DNA from: an uncultured Lachnospiraceae bacterium
Lineage (GTDB): Bacteria; Bacillota; Clostridia; Lachnospirales; Lachnospiraceae
Assembly (NCBI GenBank): GCA_902768735.1
Contig: CACXMK010000002.1
Coordinates: 1 to 64,000 of the forward strand
Direction of reading: 5' to 3'
DNA length: 64,000 bases
Below are positions 1 through 8,036 of the stretch, in pieces. A program made the position numbers and the translations under genes. The notes under the pieces are model-generated. The model searched no databases, had not been told where the DNA came from, and saw only the letters and a program-made list of their open reading frames with translations. Position 1 is the stretch's first letter. Every line of letters starts with the position of its first letter.

Positions 1-123
1 TCTCCTTTTGAGGTGAACTTCTTGCCATAGTACATTTCCCGCTTCAAAATACCCCAGAAACCTTCCATCGGCCCATTGTCGATACAATGGGCAACTCTGT
101 ACATACTCTGCTTCATATGATCA
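1..123 (-). pseudogene. IS3-family transposase fragment (C-terminal part, cut by window edge)
   Basis: Read on the minus strand this encodes CIDNGPMEGFWGILKREMYY, the conserved segment around the last catalytic acid of the DDE integrase core of IS3/IS150-type transposases. The frame stays open to the window edge, so the C-terminus lies outside. Upstream (above about 123) the frame has no transposase homology, so the N-terminal part is missing here and this copy is unlikely to be active. It lies next to a tRNA fragment that looks like an attachment site. Confidence 0.75.
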
Positions 124-234
124 CTTGTGCTTTATTACGTTTCTGTTACTGGTGACTCGGTCCATCCCTGAAAAGTACCTAAAATAAAGGCTTTTCGTCG
201 GGTTCATTGGCTTCAAGTTCCACCGTCTCAAAGT

Positions 235-308
235 TGGGTGACAAAATGGGTGACAACAAAAATCAGGGCACGGAAACGCCCTCCTTTTCTTGCTTTTTTG
301 GGTGACAA
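235..308 (+). repeat. Three direct repeats TGGGTGACAA beside a tRNA-type att site
   Basis: TGGGTGACAA occurs exactly at 235-244, 247-256 and 299-308, the last copy ending six bases before the tRNA-Arg fragment. Short direct repeats next to an integration core are typical of arm-type binding sites of tyrosine recombinases. That role is inferred; no integrase gene is visible inside the window. Confidence 0.6.
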
Positions 309-313
309 ACCCG

Positions 314-355
314 CTCCTAAGCGGTAGGTCGGGTGTTCGAGTCACCTCGCGGACG
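314..355 (+). other. 3' portion of tRNA-Arg(CCT): probable attachment site
   Basis: From the anticodon loop (CTCCTAA, 314-320) the sequence is a normal tRNA 3' half: anticodon-stem strand GCGGT, variable loop AGGTC, T-stem GGGTG/CACCT around TTCGAGT, acceptor strand CGCGGAC and discriminator G. The 5' half (acceptor strand, D-arm) is absent and the bases just before the loop do not pair correctly. A break exactly at the anticodon loop is what remains when an element integrates into a tRNA gene at that point. The full tRNA-Arg should lie at the other end of the element. Confidence 0.75.
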
Positions 356-360
356 CTTGA

Positions 361-389
361 GAACCGGAATTTAATAGTCCCGGTTTTTT
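361..389 (+). terminator. Rho-independent terminator
   Basis: AACCGG pairs with CCGGTT around a 12-base loop and is followed by a run of T. It would end transcription just beyond the tRNA-Arg sequence. Confidence 0.6.
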
Positions 390-468
390 ATGTTTTTGGG
401 ACTTTTGAGTGTTTCAGAAAAAATATAGCTTCGACCTCGTTCTTTCATAGGGCCGGAGTTTTTTGGTA

Positions 469-1353
469 TCAATAGCCAACCCCGAATTCTGTCCTCATCT
501 GCTGTAGAAACCGTTCCGCGATCGGGGTAAATGTCTGATACTTCTTCCAGACAAGGTATAGTTTTGTTTCCAGCCGCGGATAAAGCGGAACGAACACAAG
601 CCCGCTTTCCGAAGATACGTCGATCAGTTTGTCAAAGGTCAGAAGATAGCCAAGGCCTGACTTTGCGAAGATCGAACCGTTGTAGGAAAGACGGAAGGAG
701 CCTTCCAGATGGAGCTGTTCATACTTTTCGCCTGCCCAGGCCGCGATCTCATGATCCCACGCCTGTTCGGAACAAAACAAAGGCAGTCCGATCAGGTCAT
801 CAAGCTGAATCTCTTTCTTTTCTGCCAATGGATCATCAGCAGAGAAAACAAGACCCCATACGTCCGCTTCAGGGAAAGGAAGAAAATCATATTTTTTTGC
901 ATCCGGTTCCTCTGCGAGAACGACAAAATCCAGGAGTCCTTTTTGCAGTTTATCTGCGACCTGTTCGGTATCGCCGCTGGTAATGTGGTACTGAAGACGG
1001 GGATAGCGCGCCTTCAGGATTTTGATCGCATCAGCAATATATTTGATCAGGCAGGATTCGGCCAATCCCAAAAAGAGTTCTCCTCCCGCGATATCATCCA
1101 GGGAGACGAACTCTTTTTCGATCTTATCGGCCATGCTGACAAGATCTTCCGCCCGTTCCCTGAGAAGCATGCCTTCATCCGTCAGGCGGATGCTGAAGCT
1201 GTGGCGGGTGAAGAGCTTCTTGCCAAACTCATCTTCAAGCGCTTTCAGTGCCTTGGACAAAGTTGGCTGTGTGACGTGCAGCATTTCAGCCGCCCGGGTC
1301 ATATTCTCCTCTCGCGCGACCGCGAGGAAGTAACGAAGGGTACGAATTTCCAT
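469..1353 (-). CDS. LysR-family transcriptional regulator
   Basis: About 294 residues, the usual LysR length. The N-terminus carries the winged HTH: MEIRTLRYFLAVAREENMTR followed by AAEMLHVTQPTLSKALKALE. The remainder fits a periplasmic-binding-like effector domain. A longer frame exists upstream, but the start at 1353 has a GGAGA ribosome site seven bases away and begins exactly at the family N-terminus. It is divergent from the hydrolase operon at 1523, and a T-N11-A inverted repeat lies between them, so it probably controls that operon and itself. The ligand is unknown. Confidence 0.92.
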   Translation of the reverse strand: MEIRTLRYFLAVAREENMTRAAEMLHVTQPTLSKALKALEDEFGKKLFTRHSFSIRLTDEGMLLRERAEDLVSMADKIEKEFVSLDDIAGGELFLGLAESCLIKYIADAIKILKARYPRLQYHITSGDTEQVADKLQKGLLDFVVLAEEPDAKKYDFLPFPEADVWGLVFSADDPLAEKKEIQLDDLIGLPLFCSEQAWDHEIAAWAGEKYEQLHLEGSFRLSYNGSIFAKSGLGYLLTFDKLIDVSSESGLVFVPLYPRLETKLYLVWKKYQTFTPIAERFLQQMRTEFGVGY

Positions 1354-1419
1354 GTATTGTCTCCGGATAAGTGAATCAGGCGAATCATACCGAATGAGAG
1401 AGCGGGCTCGTGATTCAGT

Positions 1420-1444
1420 ATGATATGCCAAAACAGAATATCAT
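1420..1444. promoter_or_regulatory. LysR-type T-N11-A operator
   Basis: ATGATAT (1420-1426) and ATATCAT (1438-1444) form a perfect 7-base inverted repeat separated by 11 bases, the classical LysR box. It sits in the divergent promoter region between the LysR gene and the operon starting at 1523. Confidence 0.6.
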
Positions 1445-1522
1445 GATATGAACTATAACAATTGGCGAGACAGAAATCAACCTGTTAGACTGTAAGTCGT
1501 AAAGGAAAGAAGGAGTACTGCC

Positions 1523-1744
1523 ATGAGTGAATATGCAAAAGACCTGACAACATGCCTTGCAGATGCAGGCTTTTCTAAAGAGGCGATCAGCGAGGCGGTC
1601 AGACTCTGCGAAGCGGGACAGAAGAAAGACCTGGTGCGACTCCTCAGGGTCAGACGCTGTGACCTGATCGAAGAACTTCACGAAAGGCAGAGAAAAATTG
1701 ACCGGTTCGATTATATGATCCGGCAGACAGAAAAACAGATATAA
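1523..1744 (+). CDS. Small conserved hypothetical protein
   Basis: 73 residues, mostly helical and charged, with no recognised catalytic motif, signal or membrane segment. A GAAGGAG ribosome site precedes the ATG. It is the first gene of an operon with an alpha/beta hydrolase and a decayed flavodoxin, 18 bases ahead of the hydrolase start. I recognise the general type, short helical proteins beside flavodoxin or hydrolase genes in Clostridia, but cannot assign a function. Confidence 0.7.
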   Translation: MSEYAKDLTTCLADAGFSKEAISEAVRLCEAGQKKDLVRLLRVRRCDLIEELHERQRKIDRFDYMIRQTEKQI

Positions 1745-1762
1745 AGAAAGGCGGCAATAATC

Positions 1763-2758
1763 ATGATGAAAACAGAAGAACTGAGACTTACACAGGAATG
1801 GGACAAGGTTTTCCCGAAGAGCGAAAAGATCGATCACAAGAAAGTGACCTTTGTAAATCATTTCGGCATCACCCTTGCGGCGGATATGTATGTACCGAAG
1901 AATGCGGAAGGAAAGCTCCCCGCTATCGCGGTCAGCGGTCCGTTCGGAGCCTGCAAGGAGCAGTCCTCCGGGCTGTATGCGCAGACCATGGCGGAACGGG
2001 GCTTTTTGACGATCGCTTTTGACCCGTCCTTCACAGGCGAGTCCGGCGGCTTCCCCCATGCCATGCATTCTCCCGATATCGATGTGGAAGATTTCCAGGC
2101 GGCAGTCGATTTCCTTTCTGTTCAGGACAACGTTGATCCGGAACGCATCGGTATCATCGGCATCTGCGGCTGGGGCGGCATGGCGCTGCAGACGGCCTGC
2201 ATTGATACTCGCGTCAAAGCCACAGTGACTTCCACTATGTATGACATGTCCCGTGTCGCGGGTAACGGATACTTTGATGAGGCTGACAACGAAGAAGCCC
2301 GTCATCAGATGCGGCTCGCTATCAACGCACAGCGCACAAAGGACTATGAAAACGGCGATTATGCGCTACAGGGCGGTGTAGTCGATCCGCTGCCGGAGGA
2401 TGCTCCGTATTTCGTGAAGGACTATTACGCTTACTACAAGACCCCGCGCGGATATCATTCCCGTTCCCTGAACTCCAATAACGGATGGACGGTGAACACT
2501 ACGACGTCTCTGATGAATATGAGGCTCTTCACTTATTCCAACGAGATCCGCAGCGCTGTCCTGATGATCCACGGCGACAAGGCACATTCCTGCTACATGA
2601 GCCGCGACGCTTATGCAGACATGGTAAAGGACAGTAAGTATGCAGACAACAAAGAACTGCTGATCATCCCCGGTGCTTCCCATACGGATCTGTATGATCA
2701 GATGGAGATCATCCCCTTTGACAAAATCGAAGTGTTCATGAAGGAGAATCTGAAATGA
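1763..2758 (+). CDS. Alpha/beta hydrolase, YcjY/dienelactone-hydrolase-like, Cys nucleophile
   Basis: 331 residues with an alpha/beta-hydrolase core. VSGPFGACKEQSSGLYAQ resembles the oxyanion-hole region, GICGWGG is the nucleophile elbow, and a late GASHTDLYD supplies the probable catalytic His. The elbow has Cys where most esterases have Ser; dienelactone hydrolases and some YcjY-type proteins use Cys, so an active enzyme is plausible. No signal peptide, so cytoplasmic. It follows the small gene at 1523 and overlaps the flavodoxin remnant by an ATGA. An alternative ATG lies one codon downstream. Substrate unknown. Confidence 0.88.
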   Translation: MMKTEELRLTQEWDKVFPKSEKIDHKKVTFVNHFGITLAADMYVPKNAEGKLPAIAVSGPFGACKEQSSGLYAQTMAERGFLTIAFDPSFTGESGGFPHAMHSPDIDVEDFQAAVDFLSVQDNVDPERIGIIGICGWGGMALQTACIDTRVKATVTSTMYDMSRVAGNGYFDEADNEEARHQMRLAINAQRTKDYENGDYALQGGVVDPLPEDAPYFVKDYYAYYKTPRGYHSRSLNSNNGWTVNTTTSLMNMRLFTYSNEIRSAVLMIHGDKAHSCYMSRDAYADMVKDSKYADNKELLIIPGASHTDLYDQMEIIPFDKIEVFMKENLK

Positions 2759-3032
2759 GCAGTATACTTGTGATTACGACCAGCCTTCGGGCAAAGAGCA
2801 ATTCTGACAGACTGGCGGATGAAATGATCCGGGGCGCAAAGGATGCCGGACACGAAGTTGAGCATATAAGCCTGAAAAGGCTGTCAGCGGCCTTCAGGGC
2901 TGGGTCGACTGCTTTGAGAAGGCTAAATTTGAGGGTTCTCTGTTCTGCGGCGGAATGAACGACATCGGGGAAGCAGAGCAGAACACAAATGGGTTGAAAA
3001 ACGCGTATGCGTTCGGGAAGCAGCTGCAGTAA
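2755..3032 (+). pseudogene. Flavodoxin / NADPH-dependent FMN reductase remnant (internal deletion)
   Basis: The first 40 or so codons (VITTSLRAKSNSDRLADEMI) match the N-terminus of flavodoxin-family FMN reductases, including the FMN phosphate-binding loop. After about 2885 the homology continues in another frame as QGWVDCFEKAKFEGSLFCGG and runs to a stop at 3030-3032, matching the family C-terminus. Roughly the central half of a normal protein of about 180 residues is missing and the junction shifts frame, so the gene is dead. Its start overlaps the hydrolase stop, so it was once the last gene of that operon. Confidence 0.85.
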
Positions 3033-3097
3033 AAAGAGTCATCTGTTCCCCGCTATACTGTTTTGTTGACAGTTTCTTTATCAGAAAGAGGTTGATT

Positions 3098-4552
3098 ATG
3101 CGAGTCAGAAATATACTGGCGGTTTTCTTGATCGTTGTCTTAAGCATGTCACTTATGGCTTGCCAAAGCAAGGGCAGTGATGGTTCAAAGACGGATGGAA
3201 ATGTACTGGAAACGGCTGCACAGGAAGGCAGAGAACAGAACTCTGAAACAGAAGCAGCATCTGAAGCGGAAACCATTCAGCCTGATCAGAATGCTGCCCA
3301 GACCGTGGAAGGAGAACAGGAGAACGCAAATACAATGAAGATGCGGATCGGTGATACAGAGGTGAATGTGGAGTGGGAAGAGAATAGATCCGTGTATGCA
3401 CTGAGGGAACTGGCAGCCGGTGGCCTGACGATCAATATGTCCATGTACGGCGGCTTCGAGCAGGTGGGGCCTTTAGGAACGGATCTTCCCCGGGACGATG
3501 AGCAGACAACGACTTCTGCAGGGGATATTGTCCTTTACTCAGGAAATCAGATTGTGATATTCTACGGCTCCAACTCCTGGGCTTATACGAGGCTTGGCCA
3601 TATAGATCTTTCTGCGGAAGAGATGTCAGAGCTCCTCGGTCACGAAGATGTGACGGTCACTATTTTGACGGAAAAGGAAGCAGCAGATCCTGCGGCCTCC
3701 GCGACATCGGAAGCACTTCCCGATCTCTATGCAATGGAAACCTACGATTCCGTCCCCGAGTATTATTTGGAGAGACATGAAGACATTGATTACGGTACGC
3801 TCGACGAGGATGTGGAGTATTACTCCACTACCGCGGGCGACCGCAAGTACTGTAATGTTCTCCTGCCGGCAGGATACGACACGTCACAGGAATATCCGGT
3901 CCTGTATATGATCCACGGATGGGGCGGGCAATACGATTCTCACATTTATGAGGGATCTACTCTCCAGACCTTGTATGGGAACATGCTCAGTGAAGGCCTA
4001 GCTGTCCCCATGATCATTGTAGGCGTCGATATGTACACGGACATCCTCGCGGACAAAGACGACAAGACAGAGGAAGAGATGAGGCTCTGCTACGACAAGG
4101 CGGTCGATGACATTGGTCTGGACCTTATGCCTTTTATCGAAGAGAAGTATTCCGTAAAGACCGGCCGGTTGGCTACTGCCGTATCAGGCGTTTCCCAAGG
4201 GGCAACCACATCTCTTGCCACTGGCTTTAAATGGCAGTCCAAAATAGGGTATATCGCTAGTTTAGCTCCTGATCCGGGCGTCATCCCCACTCCGTATTAC
4301 GAGGGGACCTACTGGAACTGGCCCATCTTTGACGACTTTGTTATAGAATCACCCGAGACGATGCCTCGTTACATCTATCTCACTGTCGGTACAGAAGATC
4401 CTTGGAATATAGACGTGACTGCGTACTACGGTGAAGTTATGGACAGGAACGGAATTCCCAACCAGAACGATCTTGTCGAGGGATATGGTCATGACAGCGA
4501 TTTCTGGGCACTCGGGCATTACAATTTCCTGCAGAAGATATTCCTGGACTGA
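3098..4552 (+). CDS. Secreted lipoprotein: cyclophilin-like domain fused to a putative esterase
   Basis: 484 residues. The N-terminus is a lipoprotein signal with lipobox LMAC, then an acidic linker. Residues about 80-190 (MKMRIGDTEVNVEWEENRSV onward, with a DIVLYSGNQIVIFYG strand) match the cyclophilin-like fold of small bacterial secreted proteins. The C-terminal half is an esterase-D/feruloyl-esterase-type hydrolase: VLYMIHGWGG, nucleophile elbow GVSQG and a late GYGHD with the probable catalytic His. The ATG at 3098 has AAAGAGG six bases upstream; an in-frame TTG two codons earlier is less likely. Anchored outside the membrane, likely removing acyl groups from polysaccharides; substrate not known. 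Confidence 0.85.
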   Translation: MRVRNILAVFLIVVLSMSLMACQSKGSDGSKTDGNVLETAAQEGREQNSETEAASEAETIQPDQNAAQTVEGEQENANTMKMRIGDTEVNVEWEENRSVYALRELAAGGLTINMSMYGGFEQVGPLGTDLPRDDEQTTTSAGDIVLYSGNQIVIFYGSNSWAYTRLGHIDLSAEEMSELLGHEDVTVTILTEKEAADPAASATSEALPDLYAMETYDSVPEYYLERHEDIDYGTLDEDVEYYSTTAGDRKYCNVLLPAGYDTSQEYPVLYMIHGWGGQYDSHIYEGSTLQTLYGNMLSEGLAVPMIIVGVDMYTDILADKDDKTEEEMRLCYDKAVDDIGLDLMPFIEEKYSVKTGRLATAVSGVSQGATTSLATGFKWQSKIGYIASLAPDPGVIPTPYYEGTYWNWPIFDDFVIESPETMPRYIYLTVGTEDPWNIDVTAYYGEVMDRNGIPNQNDLVEGYGHDSDFWALGHYNFLQKIFLD

Positions 4553-4555
4553 GAA

Positions 4556-4580
4556 GAATCACAGGGCGGGCTCGTGATTC
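4556..4580. repeat. Inverted repeat after the esterase gene
   Basis: GAATCAC and GTGATTC flank an 11-base loop directly after the stop codon. There is no T run, so a terminator role is doubtful. Part of it (GCGGGCTCGTGATTC) is repeated exactly at 1403-1417. Confidence 0.45.
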
Positions 4581-4711
4581 GCGGGGGTGCTGTTACAGAC
4601 AGTTGCAGAGAAACGAAAGAAAATGGAATCTGCGGCAGGACTTTTCACCGAATAAACGGTTCACCCGGAGAAGTGGAGGTTGTGAGCTTTAAGATTCGAG
4701 ATAAGTAAGAA

Positions 4712-4746
4712 GGGGATGTCGTAATTGTAAAAAATTCGACACCCCC
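4712..4746 (-). terminator. Possible terminator for the leftward operon ending at 4782
   Basis: GGGGATGTCG and CGACACCCCC form a near-perfect hairpin about 35 bases beyond the stop of the leftward gene. The tail on the minus strand is only moderately T-rich. Confidence 0.4.
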
Positions 4747-4781
4747 TCATCATAGCGGTTAAATTCGTGTGATAGCCTGTT

Positions 4782-5261
4782 TTACTTGACAGAAATCGTC
4801 TTAAGATACCGCACAGCGCGCTTGCTGTTCTGATCGCCGAACACAATGAGCTGCGCGCCCTGGCCGCCGTCGATCCCCTTGATCTGCTCGCCGCCTTCGG
4901 TCAGCGCGACAAATACTTTGCCGGCTTCAAGCAGCTCTGCGCCGGTCAGTTCTGCCGAGTAGTTATCATCGGACGTGGCAGTGATCGCGGAAGATTCGGA
5001 AATTTCGATGCCGTTTGCCTTAAGCAGCGCTTGCAGCTCTGCGCCTGTGTATTCGTGGTGTGATACTTCGCCCTTTCCGTTTACAAGATCGCCGTCAAAA
5101 GACTGTCCCCCGACATCTATCCAGGCAACAGTGATCTCTTTACCGCCGCTGACAAGGACCAAGCCGGAGACATTTTTATCTCCTTTCCGGTTAATAAAAG
5201 CGAGCACTGCGGCGACAATGACCAATGCTGCAATGATTCCGGCGATTAATTTCTTTTGCAT
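4782..5261 (-). CDS. Membrane-anchored protein with a molybdopterin-binding-like (sulfite-oxidase fold) domain
   Basis: 159 residues: one N-terminal hydrophobic segment (about residues 5-24), then a domain whose YTGAELQALLKANGI, TATSDDNYSAELTGAELL and GAQLIVFGDQ segments resemble the conserved pieces of the oxidoreductase molybdopterin-binding fold. The Cys that ligates molybdenum in true enzymes is not apparent, so it may be a binding rather than a catalytic version. Third gene of a leftward operon after an NTPase and an ECF-type membrane protein; it is probably anchored facing out. Family call moderate. Confidence 0.6.
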   Translation of the reverse strand: MQKKLIAGIIAALVIVAAVLAFINRKGDKNVSGLVLVSGGKEITVAWIDVGGQSFDGDLVNGKGEVSHHEYTGAELQALLKANGIEISESSAITATSDDNYSAELTGAELLEAGKVFVALTEGGEQIKGIDGGQGAQLIVFGDQNSKRAVRYLKTISVK

Positions 5262-5354
5262 TTCTGATTTCCCCCTTTAAATAAAATATGAAAAGTTAAG
5301 TATAAAAACATGTATCTGTTTCACTTTCAAGCATTTTCAGGTACTTAGATTTTT

Positions 5355-5945
5355 TTAGTTTCTCGGCGCATGGTTTATCGCCGAAATGTTCCGCTCTTCG
5401 AAACAGGAGGCACTCGAGCCTGAAAAAACCGGTCGCAGTCTTTTGACCAGGACGCCGGCAAAACTGCCGCACACCGCGCCGCTTGCGAGCGCCACAACGA
5501 TGTAGAGAGCGAGCGGAACTCCCGGAAGACGGAATACGATGAAGTTCGCGGTAAGGCTGGCAGCCGCAGCGCCGAGCATGTTGGAGATCGTCAGGGTGAG
5601 ATCTGTGCCGAGGCCGGTTTTCCGCGACAACAGAAAGATCAGATCGATCACGATGCCGGGCACGATGTAGCCGATGGGCGACAGGATTCCCATGCTGCCG
5701 ACCATGCCGAGCGACAATGCGATTATGCTCTGTACGATGCCCATCAGGGTGGCGCACCCGAAGATGGGGACCAGTTCAGCGGCGACGACGAGAAACATCA
5801 GGGAAAAACTCGTGCCAATGCCGCCCGGAATCCTCAAAAAATCGGTCAAAATATTAGCAGCCGGAGCGATCAGCCTCTTTGTGAACAGCCCCAGGTCACA
5901 GCAAAGTGTGAGAAACAGAAGATTTCTGAGACTAAACCGGTTCAT
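5355..5945 (-). CDS. ECF-transporter S-component-like membrane protein
   Basis: About 196 residues with five to six hydrophobic segments, the size and pattern of substrate-specific (S) subunits of energy-coupling-factor transporters. The start at 5945 is set by AGAAAGGAGG upstream; an earlier in-frame start would add a hydrophilic extension. Its start overlaps the end of the upstream NTPase gene by 14 bases, so the two are translationally coupled. No EcfA or EcfT genes are nearby; S subunits commonly share a genome-wide energising module. Substrate unknown. Confidence 0.65.
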   Translation of the reverse strand: MNRFSLRNLLFLTLCCDLGLFTKRLIAPAANILTDFLRIPGGIGTSFSLMFLVVAAELVPIFGCATLMGIVQSIIALSLGMVGSMGILSPIGYIVPGIVIDLIFLLSRKTGLGTDLTLTISNMLGAAAASLTANFIVFRLPGVPLALYIVVALASGAVCGSFAGVLVKRLRPVFSGSSASCFEERNISAINHAPRN

Positions 5946-6579
5946 GATCTCTTTCCTCCTTTCTGTCGGCGATGCCGCCAAAAAAGTGATTTCTGACTTC
6001 GGTGTAAACGCCTTCGCGGTTCTCCCCGGTCAGCATATACAGGCGCACCCGCGGGTGGTGCTTAATGCGATCGAGGTAGTCGATGGAACCGGCTTGATTG
6101 GCCGGGTCTGAGAACTCCGAACCGGAAGCTGTGTATCTTACGGAAGCAAGGATGGGGATGTCACCGTCCAGGGCTTCAAATATTGTCCTAAGAAACAGGG
6201 GCGCATCCTTTTCCATGTGGCCGATCTCATCCATGATGAGCAGGCCGCCGGGACGGGCTGACCGGATCAGAGCAGTGCCATAGGATTCGAAGGTTTCCGA
6301 ACAGACATCTCTCACACGGCCGCATGTGCTTCCCAGATAGCGGGCATCTGCGGGAATGTCATCTGTTTGGCCCAGGCCGGCGGGAAACATATAGATCCGA
6401 TGGATGCCGCCCGAATCTGCAGACCGCCTTGTCAAAAAACCGTAGACAGGCATCGGAGATCCGATTGCCGGAGCTTCCGCTTCCTGTATGATCCGCCGGA
6501 TGAGTGTGGTCTTGCCGGTTTTTTTGGGAGCGCACAGGACAACATGCAGTTTTGTCGTATTGTTTTTGTTTTTTATCAT
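5932..6579 (-). CDS. THEP1-type nucleoside-triphosphatase
   Basis: About 215 residues with a P-loop (CAPKKTGKTT, residues 16-25), a Walker B strand LLIMDEIGHME, and the conserved GFLTRR segment of NTPase_1/THEP1 proteins, which hydrolyse NTPs to NDPs. The first Gly of the P-loop is replaced by Ala/Pro-Lys residues, a mild deviation. First gene of the leftward operon with the ECF-like and Moco-fold genes. The start is chosen at 6579; the ribosome site is weak (GGAA). The biological role of the family is poorly defined. Confidence 0.8.
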   Translation of the reverse strand: MIKNKNNTTKLHVVLCAPKKTGKTTLIRRIIQEAEAPAIGSPMPVYGFLTRRSADSGGIHRIYMFPAGLGQTDDIPADARYLGSTCGRVRDVCSETFESYGTALIRSARPGGLLIMDEIGHMEKDAPLFLRTIFEALDGDIPILASVRYTASGSEFSDPANQAGSIDYLDRIKHHPRVRLYMLTGENREGVYTEVRNHFFGGIADRKEERDHEPV

Positions 6580-6793
6580 TTTGTAATCATTCCGCACACA
6601 ATATTTTGGCAACAAAAAAGACACAGCACGAAAAACGCTCATGCAGTGTCATTTTTCATGCTCTTTTTTTCAAGAATGGAAGGTTGACCGATTTCTCTGT
6701 CAGCCCCAGGTGCTTTTGCTCAAAGAACAGCTATTCAATTGTGCGGACGCAGTTCCTGCATCTATTTCTATTATACACGAAATAACACAGTAG

Positions 6794-7750
6794 TTACACT
6801 GTTTTTTTAAGGATATCGAGCTGGTCGAGGCCCACGCTGCCGCCTGAAAGCAGAAAGCAGACTTTTGTTTCCGGAGTAACAGTGATCAGCCCCTGCAGCA
6901 CCGCGCCAAGTCCGATGCAGGCCGCAGGCTCCGCGAGCACTTTTCCCTCTGTGAGAAGCAGCTTCATTCCTTTCAGAAGATAGTCGTCCTCTACGGCGAC
7001 AACACCGTCAACATATTTCTGAACCTGCGGGAAGCAGATACTGCCGGGGGTGTCGGCGGCAAGCGCATCCGCGATCGAAAAATGCCGCTCTACCGTGACC
7101 GGACTGCCTGCCGCAAGGCTCGCGCTATAACGAGGGAGAGCAGCCGGTTCCGCGCCGTACACTTTCATTTGCGGTGCGAGCGATTTGACAGCTGTGGAAA
7201 CGCCGCCGATCAATCCGCCGCCGCTGACCGGTATGATCACGAGATCAAGATCAGGAGCCTGTTCGAAGATCTCGATCCCTGCGGTTCCCTGTCCTGCGAG
7301 GATCGCTTCATCATTGAAAGGCGGGATCGAAACCGCGCCGCGCTCGGCGCAGATCTTCGCTGCGATCTCGAATCTCTCGGAGACATCACATAAAACGACT
7401 TCCGCGCCGAGGGCCCGGATATTCTCTACTTTAAGCGGAGGTGCGGTGCGGGGCATTACGATCGTTGCGGTCGTACCGAGCATCTTCGCACCATATGCGA
7501 CCGCACGGCCATGGTTGCCGGACGACGCCGCGACGACACCGCGAGCAAGCTGTTCCTGCGGAAGAGAAAGCAATTTGTTGAGCGCGCCGCGAAGTTTGAA
7601 TGCACCGGTGATCTGCATACATTCTGCTTTTGCGTAGACTTTGCAGCCGAGGAACGGATCAAGGTTTTGCAGCCGGAGCAGCGGTGTTTTGACAATATAA
7701 GGGGCAATGCGCCCGCGCGCCTCCTGGATGGTTTCGATCGTGACGGACAT
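6794..7750 (-). CDS. Threonine/serine dehydratase (PLP-dependent)
   Basis: 318 residues of the fold-type II PLP family. ITGAFKLRGA holds the Schiff-base Lys (K52), SSGNHGRAVAYGAK is the substrate loop, and SGGGLIGG is the glycine-rich phosphate-binding loop; the C-terminus LSGGSVGLDQL is typical. There is no ACT domain, so it resembles catabolic threonine dehydratases (threonine to 2-oxobutyrate and ammonia) or serine/threonine racemase-like relatives. The start at 7750 has AAAGGAGG; a longer upstream frame runs through a tandem repeat and is not credible. Monocistronic. Confidence 0.9.
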   Translation of the reverse strand: MSVTIETIQEARGRIAPYIVKTPLLRLQNLDPFLGCKVYAKAECMQITGAFKLRGALNKLLSLPQEQLARGVVAASSGNHGRAVAYGAKMLGTTATIVMPRTAPPLKVENIRALGAEVVLCDVSERFEIAAKICAERGAVSIPPFNDEAILAGQGTAGIEIFEQAPDLDLVIIPVSGGGLIGGVSTAVKSLAPQMKVYGAEPAALPRYSASLAAGSPVTVERHFSIADALAADTPGSICFPQVQKYVDGVVAVEDDYLLKGMKLLLTEGKVLAEPAACIGLGAVLQGLITVTPETKVCFLLSGGSVGLDQLDILKKTV

Positions 7751-7870
7751 GGAATCGTCCTCCTTTTTCGTGATATAGGAACAGTATAGCGCCAAGAGCC
7801 CTTTTAGTAAAATAAAAGGGGAAGTGCCAAAAAAGACCGGTGCTTTTTGAGAAATACCGAATGCTTCCGT

Positions 7871-7915
7871 TTTTTTGACCATGGATTTTTTGACCATGGA
7901 TTTTTTGACCATGGA
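7871..7915 (+). repeat. Three tandem copies of a 15-bp unit
   Basis: TTTTTTGACCATGGA occurs three times head to tail with no mismatch, upstream of the dehydratase promoter region. The copy number is likely to vary by slippage. Its effect, if any, is unknown. Confidence 0.95.
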
Positions 7916-8036
7916 AAGGAACATAGAGCATCGTATCTTATGGTATCCGGACGATCAAAAGAGTCAGGAAATGAAAGATCCGGCCCCGTCAGATTCAATT
8001 GACAGAGCCGGAAGCGTTAAAAAAGGAGAATAGATC

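Noticed and set aside
121..345. Minus-strand 74-residue frame beside the tRNA-Arg fragment
   Set aside because: It starts inside the tRNA sequence and its product resembles translated tRNA flanks, not a protein family.
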